Source of the DNA: Chrysochromulina parva
Lineage: Eukaryota > Haptophyta > Prymnesiales > Chrysochromulinaceae
Direction of reading: 5' to 3'
Length of the DNA: 22,162 bases
Assembly: GCA_002887195.1 (NCBI GenBank)
Contig: PJAB01000676.1
Location: 1 to 22,162 of the forward strand
Shown here piece by piece: positions 1 to 8,464 of this stretch. The notes under the pieces are model-generated. The model was not told where the DNA came from. It was given only the letters and a program-made list of their open reading frames with translations, and did not search any database. Every line of letters begins with the position of its first letter. The stretch's first letter is position 1. The translations under genes and the position numbers were made by a program.

Positions 1-1
1 C

Positions 2-1758
2 GCCTCTGCAGCCATCTCCATCACCGTCTCCACCACCAACACCACCACCATCTCCACCACCATCTCCACCGCCTTCGGCGCTTCCGCCATCGCCTCCGCC
101 GTTGCCGCCTCCGCCATCGCTTCAACCGCCATCCCCACCACCGTCTCCATTGCCTTCACCACTGCCATCTTCACCGCCTTCACCGCCTCCGCCATCGCCT
201 CCGCTGTTGCCGCCTCCGCCATCACCTCCACCGCCATCCTCTCCGCCGTCTCCACCGCCGTCTCCACCACCATCTCCACCGCCTCCGCCATCGCCTCCAC
301 CGCCATCCCCACCGCCGTCTCCACCGCCTTCACCACCGCCATCTCCACCGCCTTCATCGCCTCCGCCCTCGCCTCCGCTGTTGCCGCCTCCGCCATCGCC
401 TCCACCTCCATCCTCTCCGCCGTCTCCACCGCCGTCACCACCACCATCTCCAACGCCTTCACAGCCTCCGCCATCGCCTCCGCCGTTGCCGCCTCCGCCA
501 TCGCCTCAACCGCCATCCCCATCACCGTGTCCACCGCCGTCACCACCAACATCGCCACCTCCTTCACCGCCTCCGCCATCGCCTCCGCCGTTGCCGCCTC
601 CGCCATCGCCTCTGCCGCCATCCCCACCACCGTCTCCACTGCCTTCACCACCGTCATCTCCACCGCCTTCACCGCCTCCGCCATCGCCTCCGCCGATGCT
701 GCCTCCGCCATCGCCTCCACCGTCATCCCCACCGCCGTCTCCACCGCCGTCACCACCACCATCGCCACCTCCTTCACCGCCTCCGCCATCGCCTCCGCCG
801 TTGCCGCCTCCGCCATCGCCTCTGCCGCCATCCCCACCACCGTCTCCACCACCATCACCACCGCCATCTCCACCGCCTTCACCGCCTCCGCCATCGCCTC
901 CGCCGTTGCCGCTTCCGCCATCGCCTCCACCGTCATCCCCACCGCCGTCTCCACCGCCGTCACCACCACCATCTCCAACGCCTTCACAGCCTCCGCCATC
1001 GCCTCCGCTGTTGCTGCCTCCGCCATCGCCTTCGCCGCCATCCTCACCGCCGTCTCCACCACCGTCACCACCGCTATTCCCACCGCCTTCACCGCCTTCG
1101 CCATCGCCTCCGCCGTTGCCGCCTCTGCCATCGCCTTCGCCGCCATCCCCATCACCGTCTCCACAGCCGTCTCCACCGCCTTCTCCACCGCCTTCACCGC
1201 CTGCGCCATCGCCTCCGCCGTTGCCGCTGCCGCCATCGTCATTGCTGCCATCCCCACCGCCGTCTCCACCGCCGTCACCACCGCCATCTCCACCGCCTTC
1301 GCCGCCTCCATCGCCTCCGCCGTTGCTGCCGCCGCCATCGCCTTCGACGCCATCCCCACTGCCGTCTCTACCGCCGTCTCCACCACCATCACCGCCGCCG
1401 TCATCGCCGCCACAACGCCATCGCCTCCGCAATCGCCTCCCACCTCTCCACCGCCTTCTCCACCACCTTCTCTACCGCCATCTCCGCCGCCGCCATCGCC
1501 TCCATCACCTTCGCCGCCACCTGCTTCGCCTCCACCGCCATCGCCAAAGTCCTCTCCACCGCCTTCTCTACTGCCATCGCTGCCGCCGCCATCGCCGCCA
1601 CTACCGCCATCGCCTCCGCGATCGCCACCACGCTTTCCATCGCCTTCTCCACCGTTATCGCCGCCGTTATCGCCGCCGCCGCCATCACCTCCAATGCCGC
1701 CGTCATCGCCTACGCCATCGCCGCCGCCGCCATCATCTCCGCGATCGCCACCGCCTAA
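2..1758 (+). repeat. C-rich minisatellite with a 105-base period
   Basis: The whole stretch is built from CCN-type triplets. A landmark word (GTTGCC or a one-base variant) recurs at 101, 206, 380, 485, 590, 695, 800, 905, 1010, 1115, 1220 and 1322. Successive spacings are 105 bases except one of 174 (105+69) and one of 102, so every spacing is a multiple of three. Copies differ by scattered substitutions and not by random-length indels. The last part (about 1415-1758) keeps the composition but loses the clear 105-base period. The C-rich strand is the + strand throughout. The array runs into the left window edge, so its full length is unknown. Confidence 0.9.
2..1758 (+). CDS. Possible repetitive Ala/Thr/Ser/Ile-rich protein, partial at 5' end, one apparent frameshift
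   Basis: Several frames are open across this repeat, so coding status is uncertain. The frame starting at base 2 stands out because nearly every codon ends in C (GCC, ACC, TCC, ATC, GTC, TTC), as in other genes of the window. It gives a 35-residue repeat of Ala, Thr, Ser, Val, Ile and Phe. This pattern runs to about 1411, then continues one frame over from 1414 and meets a TAA at 1756-1758, exactly where the low-complexity sequence ends. One missing base near 1412 would explain the switch, either a sequence error or a real break. The competing frame (102-1847) reads as Pro/Ser-rich, like algal hydroxyproline-rich wall proteins, but it degenerates into His/Arg-rich sequence after 1415. A non-coding satellite or intron is also possible. 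No function is proposed. Confidence 0.3.
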   Translation, partial: LCSHLHHRLHHQHHHHLHHHLHRLRRFRHRLRRCRLRHRFNRHPHHRLHCLHHCHLHRLHRLRHRLRCCRLRHHLHRHPLRRLHRRLHHHLHRLRHRLHRHPHRRLHRLHHRHLHRLHRLRPRLRCCRLRHRLHLHPLRRLHRRHHHHLQRLHSLRHRLRRCRLRHRLNRHPHHRVHRRHHQHRHLLHRLRHRLRRCRLRHRLCRHPHHRLHCLHHRHLHRLHRLRHRLRRCCLRHRLHRHPHRRLHRRHHHHRHLLHRLRHRLRRCRLRHRLCRHPHHRLHHHHHRHLHRLHRLRHRLRRCRFRHRLHRHPHRRLHRRHHHHLQRLHSLRHRLRCCCLRHRLRRHPHRRLHHRHHRYSHRLHRLRHRLRRCRLCHRLRRHPHHRLHSRLHRLLHRLHRLRHRLRRCRCRHRHCCHPHRRLHRRHHRHLHRLRRLHRLRRCCRRHRLRRHPHCRLYRRLHHHHRRRHRRHNAIASAIASHLSTAFSTTFSTAISAAAIASITFAATCFASTAIAKVLSTAFSTAIAAAAIAATTAIASAIATTLSIAFSTVIAAVIAAAAITSNAAVIAYAIAAAAIISAIATA

Positions 1759-2329
1759 CACCACCGCTTACCTTTTCTCGGCCCCTTTTTCGGGCCGCAT
1801 TGCTTCGAATATGTGTCTTATTCAAATGTTTTTCAGCTGCAAATTAGTATGCAAGCTCGGCTAGTATGTGTGTAACGTCGGAGTCAGTCGGACGATAGTA
1901 AAGGAAATTCCTTGTCGCGAAAAGCGTGCTCTCCACGACTTTTTGCGCACTCGCAAGCAATTCTGCATGCGCTGCTGCTCGAGAGCGGAGTCTGTAGCGT
2001 CTCGCCTCGGCTGTCCGACGCTAGAGTTGGAGTCGAAGTATAGGAGTTCGAGATCGAGTTCTAATCGTCGTATTCATGAAGCTGGTCGACACTGTTGACA
2101 GGTTGCGCGCGCCCAATGATCATGGGCGGCATCTATCTGTATCCTACGGAGCTATATCCTTATCCGACCCGGAATACACACGTCAGACCCGGCGCGCGTG
2201 TGTTTCACAGCAGCGCAGCAACACGATTGGGCCGTTTCAGCATGTCCAAAAAAAACATGAAAGTTTCGGATCACGTCCTAATCTCCATCCAACGCGTGTT
2301 TTTCGGGCGACATCGGCGAGGCCTTCGAC
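1759..2329. other. Spacer between the minisatellite and the next gene
   Basis: This is ordinary mixed-composition sequence after the C-rich array. Short open frames occur (for example 2076-2333) but carry no recognisable domain. It probably contains the promoter, 5' leader or an upstream exon of the gene starting at 2330. No convincing regulatory motif was identified. Confidence 0.4.
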
Positions 2330-5300
2330 ATGATGGGGTCGAACGAGACGCCAGCGCTCGACGTGACTACTCCAAATACCCGAAGATGCACGGAGACAAT
2401 CAATCCAGGCCAGCACATATGCCTACTTTGTCGGGTGCACATTCCCCAAGATGAGTGGTGTGCGGCGGCAACACAAAAATTCGATTGCCAGAAGCAGGCG
2501 GATCATTTCCGCTGGATGTGTAAAACGCAGCTCGTTGCCATCCACGGAGTGAGACGACTCTCACAGATGAAAGCGCTCCAGTATGCCACTCGGAAATTGG
2601 AAGGCGACAGCAAGGCAAACAGACTGAGGACGTGCAAGTCGTGTCGATGCCCCTGCCAGGGCCCGGTATGCCAGTGCGGCTGTATCGACACGGTGGACAA
2701 TATCGAGGAGCTGCTTGATATGATTGTCGACGGCGACGGCTCCAGGGATATTAACAGTCGCAGTCGAGAGCTGTTCAGCAACGGCACCACCTTCCCGATG
2801 AGCAGCGCGGACTCGTGCTTGATCGACGGTGTCGACGGTGAAATCAACTTGGAAGAGCTGCTCAACGATAGCCACTCGAGCGCAACCAACCTTGCGCACG
2901 GTGAGCAGTTCCCGCACGCGTTGCCCGCCGCCTTCATCTCCGCCTCCGTGCCCACCGCCGCCCCGGTCATCAACCTGTCCGGCGGCAGCGCGTGGACGTT
3001 GTTGGCGGCGGACATCGACCGTGTCGACAGTGAAATCGACTTGGACGAGCTGCTCGACTATAGCTACTCGAGCGCAACCAACCTTGCGCACGATGAGCAG
3101 TTCCCGCTGCCCGCCGCCTTCATCTCCGCCTCCGTGCCCACCGCCGCACTCGCCGCCGCCGCCGGCTCCACCACCCTCACCTCCACCACCCGTGCCACCA
3201 CCGCCCTCGCCCCCACCACCCATGCCTCTGTCACCCTCTCCACCGCCGCCGGCGCCTCCACCTCCTTCGCCGCCTCCTCCCTTACCTCCGCCCTCGTCGC
3301 TGCCGCCGCCCTTGCCACCACCACCGTCGCCGCCGCCTCCCCTGCCTCTGCGTCCACGCGACAGCTGCCGCCAGCGCCTTCAGACTTTTTGTCGGCACCG
3401 CCACCGCCACCGCCACCGCCACTGCCACCGCCACCGGCACCGCCACTGCCACCGCCACCGGCACCGGCGCCGTGCGCGCCCCCGCCCCCTGCGTCCACGC
3501 GACAGCTGCCGCCAGCGCCTTCAGACATTTCGTCCTTGGCACCGGCACCGGCACGGGCACCGGCACCGGCACCGCCACTGCCACCGCCACCGGCACCGGC
3601 GCCGTGCGCGCCCCCGCCCCCTGCGTCCACGCGACAGCTGCCGCCAGCGCCTTCAGACTTTTCGTCCTTGGCACCGGCACCGCCACCGCCACCGCCACCG
3701 CCACCGCCACTGCCACCGCCACCGGCGCCGGCGCCGTGCGCGCCCCCGCCCCCTGCGTCCACGCGACAGCTGCCGCCAGCGCCTTCAGACATTTCGTCCT
3801 TGGCACCGGCACCGGCACGGGCACCGCCACCGGCACCGGCACCGGCGCCGTGCGTGCTCCCGCCCCCTGCGTCCACGCGACAGCTGCCGCCAGCGCCTTC
3901 AGCCTTTTCGTCTTTGGCACCGGCACCGGCACCGCCACTGCCACCGCCACCGGCGCCGGCGCCGTGCGTGCTCCCGCCCCCTGCGTCCACGCGACAGCTG
4001 CCGCCAGCGCCTTCAGACATTTCGTCTTTGGCACCGGCACCGGCACCGGCACGGGCACCGAAACCGCCACCGCCACCGCCACCGGCGCCATTGCCATCAT
4101 CAGGATGTTCATCAGGGTCGGCGCCGCACGCAGCTTTAGTCGAGATTGGCAGTGCCCTCCGCTGCCATAAGGGCCACGTGCTCAAGCATGAGAGAGCTAC
4201 AAAGCGTCTGAAGTGCGACGAGTGCTCTCAAGCAATATATGCGAAGGCGCTCGCGTTCTCCTGCGAGCCTTGCGACCATGACATGTGCTTGGCGTGCGGC
4301 GACTTGCTGAATTCAGCAAGTCGCAAGCAAGGCAGAAGCGAGGAGGACGAGGACGAGGCGTCGCCGATGCCCTTGCCAGCTCTTTTGCCGTCGCCGATGC
4401 CCTTGCCAGCTCTCAATATCTCACCAGAATTGCGTGAGCACGTCGAAAAAATGGTGAAGAAGAAGCCTCGCCATAAGCAGGGCCTCAATGGGCGCAAGGA
4501 CTTTGTGCTTGACAAGGTTTTGGTTTGGCGTCAAGTGAAACAACAGGTACGCCACTCATATCTATCTCCCTTACCTCCTTGTCCCTGCTTGCAGTAAGAC
4601 AATCCCCTCACTGTTACAGGTGTTGGCCAACCCGGAGGTCGTCCGCTACGTTGAAGAGCGTGTCGGCCTCGAAGCGTGCATTGTTGACGCGGTGGTCACA
4701 ACAACACTTCCAAGCGAGACGCCGGCAGGGCCGCAGAAGCTCCACCGTGACATCCAGCTTCGGACGGGGGCTGGAAACGGCACCTTACTGAAGTTGCTCT
4801 TCTCAGTTGATCAGCGTCCGGTGTTGACGGAATTTGGCATGGCCCGCACGCCCATGCTAGCGCCTGCTGTCATTTTTGACGCGGGAAGAGATCTGCATGG
4901 CGCACCCGCCGCCGAGCAAACCCCAAGACATGACAAAGTCTTTCTGGCGATTGCCGACGATGGATGCCAAAACTTCACAGCGATGGCTTTTCAAGATGGT
5001 TGGCGATCGAAGCCTGTGGGATCGAAGCCCAGGTTTTTTGAGGCCTCCACCCCCTCGCCCTCTACCCTGCTGGCCTCCTCCACCCTCACCACCACCAGCG
5101 CCGCCACCGCCTCCTCCGAGCCCACCGCCCGCACCACCACCACCGTCGCCCCCACCCCCGTCGCCGTTGCAGCCCTCGCGAACAAGCGGACACAGTGTGG
5201 TAGCAATCCAGGCTCACCAGCACGAAAACGCGTCGCCGTTCTGGCCTTGGCCACATTGGCGGGAGCCACCTCAACACGACCGCCCTTACCACCACGGCCC

Positions 5301-5744
5301 TCACAGCCACCTTCGCCGCCTCTGCCGTCGCCGCCCTGGAGTTCAACACCGCCCTCGCCGCCGCCCTTGCCACTCCCACCCTCCCCGCCGCCATCCCCAA
5401 AACTTCCCTCGCCTCCTCCCTTGCCAACGTCTCCGAGCCCACCAGCATTGCCGCCGCCGCCGAGTCCGCCACCTTCGCCGCCGCCGCCGCCGCCCTCGCC
5501 GCCCCCTTCACCATCGCCGCCCTCGCCGCCGCCCTCGCCGCCGCCACCCTCTCCGCCGCCATCCCCACCCCCTCCCTCTCCGCCTCCCTTGCCGCCACCT
5601 CCGAGCCCGCCACCATCGCCGCCACCTCGAAGCAGCTCGCCGCGCTCGCGCTGCACCAGGTACGTTGATTGCCGCTGATGACCTGCGTTGCATGCTCACC
5701 TCGGCACGCGCCTCGCCTCGCTGCACCAGATGAGCGAGGAGTAG
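2330..5744 (+). CDS. Large modular protein: Cys clusters, Pro-rich repeats, C1/ZZ-like zinc finger, possible 2OG-oxygenase-like domain
   Basis: Exon 1 (2330-4546) encodes 739 residues. It has an N-terminal Cys-rich part (CLLC near residue 31, then a CKSCRCPC...CQCGC cluster near 100-120) and a duplicated acidic segment around EINLEELL and EIDLDELL. Next come Ala/Thr-rich sequence, six Pro-rich repeats, and a zinc finger beginning CHKGHVLK and ending CEPCDHDMCLACG, as in C1/ZZ-like fingers. The exon joins in phase at 4620. Exon 2 has an HRD motif (HxD type) and later DAGRDLHGAP, an arrangement like the iron-binding half of 2-oxoglutarate oxygenases; this is inference. The 3' end is ambiguous. 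Reading straight on gives a PPPSPPP-rich tail with a stop at 5676-5678. A spliced model with an Ala-rich tail ends in MSEE at 5744. The start is the first ATG of the frame, and upstream exons are possible. I do not recognise the gene. Confidence 0.5.
2820..3150 (+). repeat. Internal tandem duplication, 192-base offset
   Basis: The segment beginning ATCGACGGTGTCGACGGTG near 2822 recurs near 3014 as ATCGACCGTGTCGACAGTG. A 192-base offset (64 codons) holds through the shared ACTCGAGCGCAACCAACC words at 2874 and 3066. The second copy then lacks six bases (the His-Ala after the Phe-Pro). Both copies encode an acidic leucine-containing motif (EINLEELL, EIDLDELL), then SSATNLAH and AAFISASVPTAA. Because length changes are multiples of three, the duplication supports coding in the frame starting at 2330. 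Confidence 0.85.
3350..4075 (+). repeat. Six-copy coding VNTR with alternating unit types
   Basis: The core word GCGTCCACGCGACAGCTGCC occurs at about 3350, 3491, 3623, 3755, 3869 and 3983. Spacings are 141, 132, 132, 114 and 114 bases, all multiples of three. Between cores lie variable runs of CCACCG and CCGGCA hexamers. In the chosen frame each unit reads ASTRQLPPAPSD followed by a Pro/Ala linker. Units 1, 3 and 5 have Phe after the core; units 2, 4 and 6 have Ile and then an ARAP motif. The array is therefore a repeated dimer. Confidence 0.85.
4547..4619 (+). other. Intron, 73 bases, phase 0
   Basis: The donor is CAACAG|GTACGC and the acceptor CTGTTACAG|GTG. The reading frame would otherwise meet an in-frame stop at 4595-4597. 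Splicing joins two phase-0 ends and keeps a long open frame (…VKQQ then VLANPEV…). The 3' half is pyrimidine-rich. Confidence 0.75.
5033..5211 (+). other. Possible intron in the 3' part of the Cys/Pro-rich gene
   Basis: The donor would be CCCAG|GTTTTTTG and the acceptor CAATCCAG|GC (or the CAG ending at 5220). The body is a C-rich CCACC-type tract like the secure intron at 6678-6789. Removing it changes the frame to one with C-ending codons and an Ala-rich product. That frame then joins in phase 0 to a final mini-exon at 5730-5744. The unspliced frame is also open, so this is only a candidate. Confidence 0.35.
5660..5729 (+). other. Probable last intron, 70 bases
   Basis: A strong donor, CTGCACCAG|GTACGTT, and an acceptor whose upstream exon-like word is identical (CTGCACCAG|ATGAGC) bracket 70 bases. 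In the Ala-rich frame this is a clean phase-0 junction: LALHQ is joined to MSEE and a TAG at 5742-5744. In the Pro-rich frame splicing gives an immediate stop. The identical ten-base ends could also reflect a small local duplication. Confidence 0.5.
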
Positions 5745-6151
5745 ACCGGGCGCTTTAATTATATCAAATTGAAAAGAGTTCTCCAAAATCCGCTGAGGGG
5801 ATGAGCACAGGGTTTTCATCCTCAGCACGCGGCGCCACCGTGGGCGTCGGGAAAGGGGGCTGCGCGAACAGGCACGCAGCGCGGCCCATATCGCGTTATT
5901 TGCGTCGTTCACCTTCACGGTTCTTCAATGGTCACACACCGTTTTGGATCGATTGTCGCCTTTTACCAAAGCAGAAGCCCGAGCGAGCGAGTACTCAGTA
6001 CTTGTGTTGACCGAGGGGAGCGAAGCCGCGGGGGGACCGCGACGAAACTGAAACTGAACCAAAACCGTACTGTATGAGCGGAGATTTTGCTCTCCATCCG
6101 TGTCGCGCGTCCATCGGACGACCCACACCGGGATTCGCATCGCTCGACACC
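5745..6151. other. Spacer between two + strand genes
   Basis: This holds a short AT-richer stretch at about 5755-5785, probably the 3' UTR of the upstream gene, and the promoter or 5' leader of the gene starting at 6152. An in-frame upstream ATG at 6074 would lengthen the next protein by 26 residues. No clear core promoter motif was identified. Confidence 0.4.
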
Positions 6152-8422
6152 ATGGATCGCTACGTGGTCAATGGCGAGGAGAACACTCCGTCATTCCTCT
6201 ACCGCTGGTCCCAGCTGTACAGCATCGATCACGATAAGCGCGCGAGCATCGAGAATAACCTCCTCAAGGCCGGCTACGACTGCGTTGCAGACATCATCGG
6301 CATGCCAGCATCCAAAGCGAGGACACAAATGTTTCCGGGCTTGAAAGGAGGCGCCTACAACGGACTCAAGCTCATGCTGAGCGGCAACGATGTGCGCGCA
6401 TCCACTCACTCGGGGATGCGTTTTCCGACTCTCTCGCCTGTGCGCACTCCTTGACGTGTGCGTCTGCGTCTCGTTGTAGGTGGATTGGGAATTCCCCGTC
6501 TCCGAGACGATCGAACTCGATCGCGACGAGGAGAAGAGCAAGTGGGGCGGCAAGCGCGAGCAGAGATTCGCCGAGATCGTTCCGGATCCTGTGACCCCAC
6601 CGTATCGCGCGGCCTACAACTTGCCAGCCAAGTTTTTCGATCCGGAGCTGCTGACGGCCCCGGCAAGCCGCGACAAGGTATGACCGCAGGCCTCACAGCT
6701 CACAGCTGCCTCTGCCTCTGAGTCTGCCGCCATTGCAATTGCCACTGCCACTGTGACCACCTCCATCACCACCGCCGTCGCCGTCGCAGGACCGCATCAT
6801 CAATGCGATGATGGTACAAGAGTGCCGCGAAGTCTCCGGCCATATGTACTCGAGGCCCAAGACCGTGAAGATGATCGGAGACGCTGTGCAGGCCTTGCAT
6901 GGTCTTGGTATGCCGTACAATGGCAAGCAGAAGACGCGTGCGGAGCACTTGATGATGCACAGTGCGCTTTGCCGCCGTGCCCTCTGCTTCGCCTCCCTGC
7001 GCTGCGCTCATCACACCTGTCCCCAACTTCTGCGCAGTTAAGAAGGCGGTCTGCAACCCCCCGCAATACGGCATTACCAACCCCAATGCCGACGAAGATT
7101 TCACGCCACCGCCGCGCCCCCCATACTTTGGCGAGCGCGCTGCCGAGTGTGAGGCGGATCGGAGCGCGGCGGTGGGCGCTCAGGAGGGCGCGGCTGACAA
7201 GGATGCGGACGAGGATGCTGCGGCGCCCGAGGCCGCGGCCGCGGAGCGTGTGGCGAATCAGAGCGCGGCGGAGGGCGCTCAGGAGGGCGCGGCGGACAAG
7301 GATGCGGACGAGGATGCTGCGGCGGCCGAGGCGGGCGCTGCCGAGCGTGTGGCGAACGAGAGCGCGGCGGAGGGCGCTAAGGAGGGCGCGGCTGACAAGG
7401 ATGCGGACGAGGATGCTGCGGCGGCCGAGGCCGCGGACGCGGAGCGCGCTCCCGCTGCGTACGAGGGTGCGGCAGCAGAAGAGACGCGCATAGCCCCAGA
7501 TGGTCATGCATATACAAAGCTCGAGTTCGAGGAATTCTTTGGCGGCCTGAACGAGTGGAACATCGCAAACAAGATGTCGACGACGAAGAAGGGCCATCGC
7601 AAGAGGAACCGCATTGCACCCTCACCTCTGGCTTCGCGCGGCGTGATGCACGACCTACACCTTGCTCGCATCATGGCCGGACAAGATCCTGGAGACGGTG
7701 CTGATGACGAGCCCGAGGACGATGTGGACATGTCCGGAGGCGGCGGCCTCGGTCGCTGCCAGTTCATCCACCACGAGGCGCACATGCCGATGCCGCGCCC
7801 CATCACTGTCACTATTGGCAAGCCGGGCAAGGGATCCAAGAAGGGCAGGCTCATCGCCAAGCGGGTTGGCGCGGCCGCAAAGAAGGCGGAGGCTGCCGAC
7901 GAGCGGCAGGCCAAGGCTGAGGAGAGGCGGGTGCGCGCCGATGCCAAGGAAGCGGAGAAGGCCGCCAAGGCCAATGCCAAGGAGGCGGAGAAGGCTGCCA
8001 AGGCCGCTGCCAAGGAGGAGGAGAGACAGGTGCGCGCCAATGCCAAGGAAGCGGAGAAGGCCGCCAAGGCCGCCGGACGGGAGGGTGCCGCTGCCAAGGG
8101 AGCAGAGCAGGCCGCCAAGGTCACCTCAAAGCAAAAGCAGGAGAAGGCCGCCAAGGCCGCCGGACGGGAGGGTGCGGCTGCCGAGGGAGCAGAGCAGGCC
8201 GCCAAGGTCGTCTCCAAGAAAACGGAGGAGAAGGCCGCCAAGGCCGCCGCTTCTGCCGCCGACGAAGCAAAGAATGTAATTTGCGCTGACTGCTTCGATG
8301 TGTTCACTGCGGAGGAGATGGTCACGCATGGGAGCTTCTTCGTGTGCAAGTCCCAGGAAGAGTGCTATTCTCGCGTGTGTTCGCGTGGCCGTGGCTCGAA
8401 GCGCCAGTGCCGCCGCACGTGA
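6152..8422 (+). CDS. Hypothetical four-exon protein: possible SAM-like N-terminus, acidic repeats, Ala/Lys helix, C-terminal Cys cluster
   Basis: The exons are 6152-6391, 6480-6677, 6790-6961 and 7038-8422. They join without a stop to give about 664 residues. The first 80 residues (FLYRWSQLYSID … LLKAGYDCVADIIG … GGAYNGLKLML) resemble the helix pattern of a SAM domain; this is inference only. The next part has a conserved-looking segment (WEFPVSETIELDRDE; PPYRAAYNLPAKFFDPE). Exon 4 then encodes three copies of a 33-residue Ala/Asp/Glu repeat, a short motif (APDGHAYTKLEFEEFFGG), and basic and acidic linkers. After these come about 130 residues of KEAEKAAKA-type helix and a final cluster, CADC…CKSQEECYSRVC. 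Composition suggests a soluble scaffold or nucleic-acid-associated protein, but no function is assigned. The start is the ATG of MDRYVV; an in-frame ATG at 6074 is an alternative. Confidence 0.65.
6392..6479 (+). other. Intron 1 of the SAM-like gene, 88 bases
   Basis: The donor is AACGAT|GTGCGC and the acceptor TCGTTGTAG|GTG. The junction is phase 0 (…LSGND joined to VDWEFP…). The unspliced frame ends in a TGA inside the intron at 6452-6454. The 3' half is pyrimidine-rich. Confidence 0.7.
6678..6789 (+). other. Intron 2 of the SAM-like gene, 112 bases
   Basis: The donor is GACAAG|GTATGA, with a stop codon directly after it in frame, and the acceptor is GTCGCCGTCGCAG|GAC. The junction is phase 0. 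The body is a CCN-type C-rich tract similar to the low-complexity DNA at the left end of the window, showing that such tracts occur inside introns here. Confidence 0.75.
6962..7037 (+). other. Intron 3 of the SAM-like gene, 76 bases
   Basis: The donor is ATGCACA|GTGCGC and the acceptor CTTCTGCGCAG|TTAAG. The phase-1 junction creates an Ile codon and moves the reading into the frame that stays open to 8422. Unspliced, the frame stops at 7041. The GTGCGC donor is the same as that of intron 1. Confidence 0.72.
7160..7456 (+). repeat. Three tandem 99-base coding repeats
   Basis: The word GAGGGCGCGG begins at 7184, 7283 and 7382, an exact 99-base period (33 codons). Each unit encodes SAAEGAQEGAADKDADED followed by an Ala/Glu-rich stretch ending in ERVAN or a variant. 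The units are nearly identical, which suggests recent duplication or homogenisation. Confidence 0.88.
8059..8232 (+). repeat. Two tandem 87-base coding repeats
   Basis: The word GGCCGCCAAGGCCGCCGG starts near 8059 and again near 8146, an 87-base period (29 codons). Each unit encodes AAKAAGREGAAA(K/E)GAEQAAKV plus a charged linker. A third, degenerate start follows at about 8233. The units belong to a long predicted helix. Confidence 0.8.
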
Positions 8423-8464
8423 GGCGGCGCGACCCGCCTTTTGTGCAGGCTGACAGGCCATGAG

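Noticed and set aside
506..1432. Minus-strand open frame encoding a Gly/Asp-rich protein
   Set aside because: It is the complement of the C-rich minisatellite, which has almost no possible stop codons on either strand. It has no domain and ends inside the array.
2..1758. CRISPR array
   Set aside because: The 105-base units are contiguous low-complexity repeats without unique spacers, and the context is eukaryotic.
3064..4185. Minus-strand Gly/Ala-rich frame and + strand GT/AT-repeat frame over the Pro-rich VNTR
   Set aside because: The hexamer repeats leave all frames open. Only the frame from 2330 continues into the zinc finger at both DNA and protein level, although a frame change by unseen splicing cannot be fully excluded.
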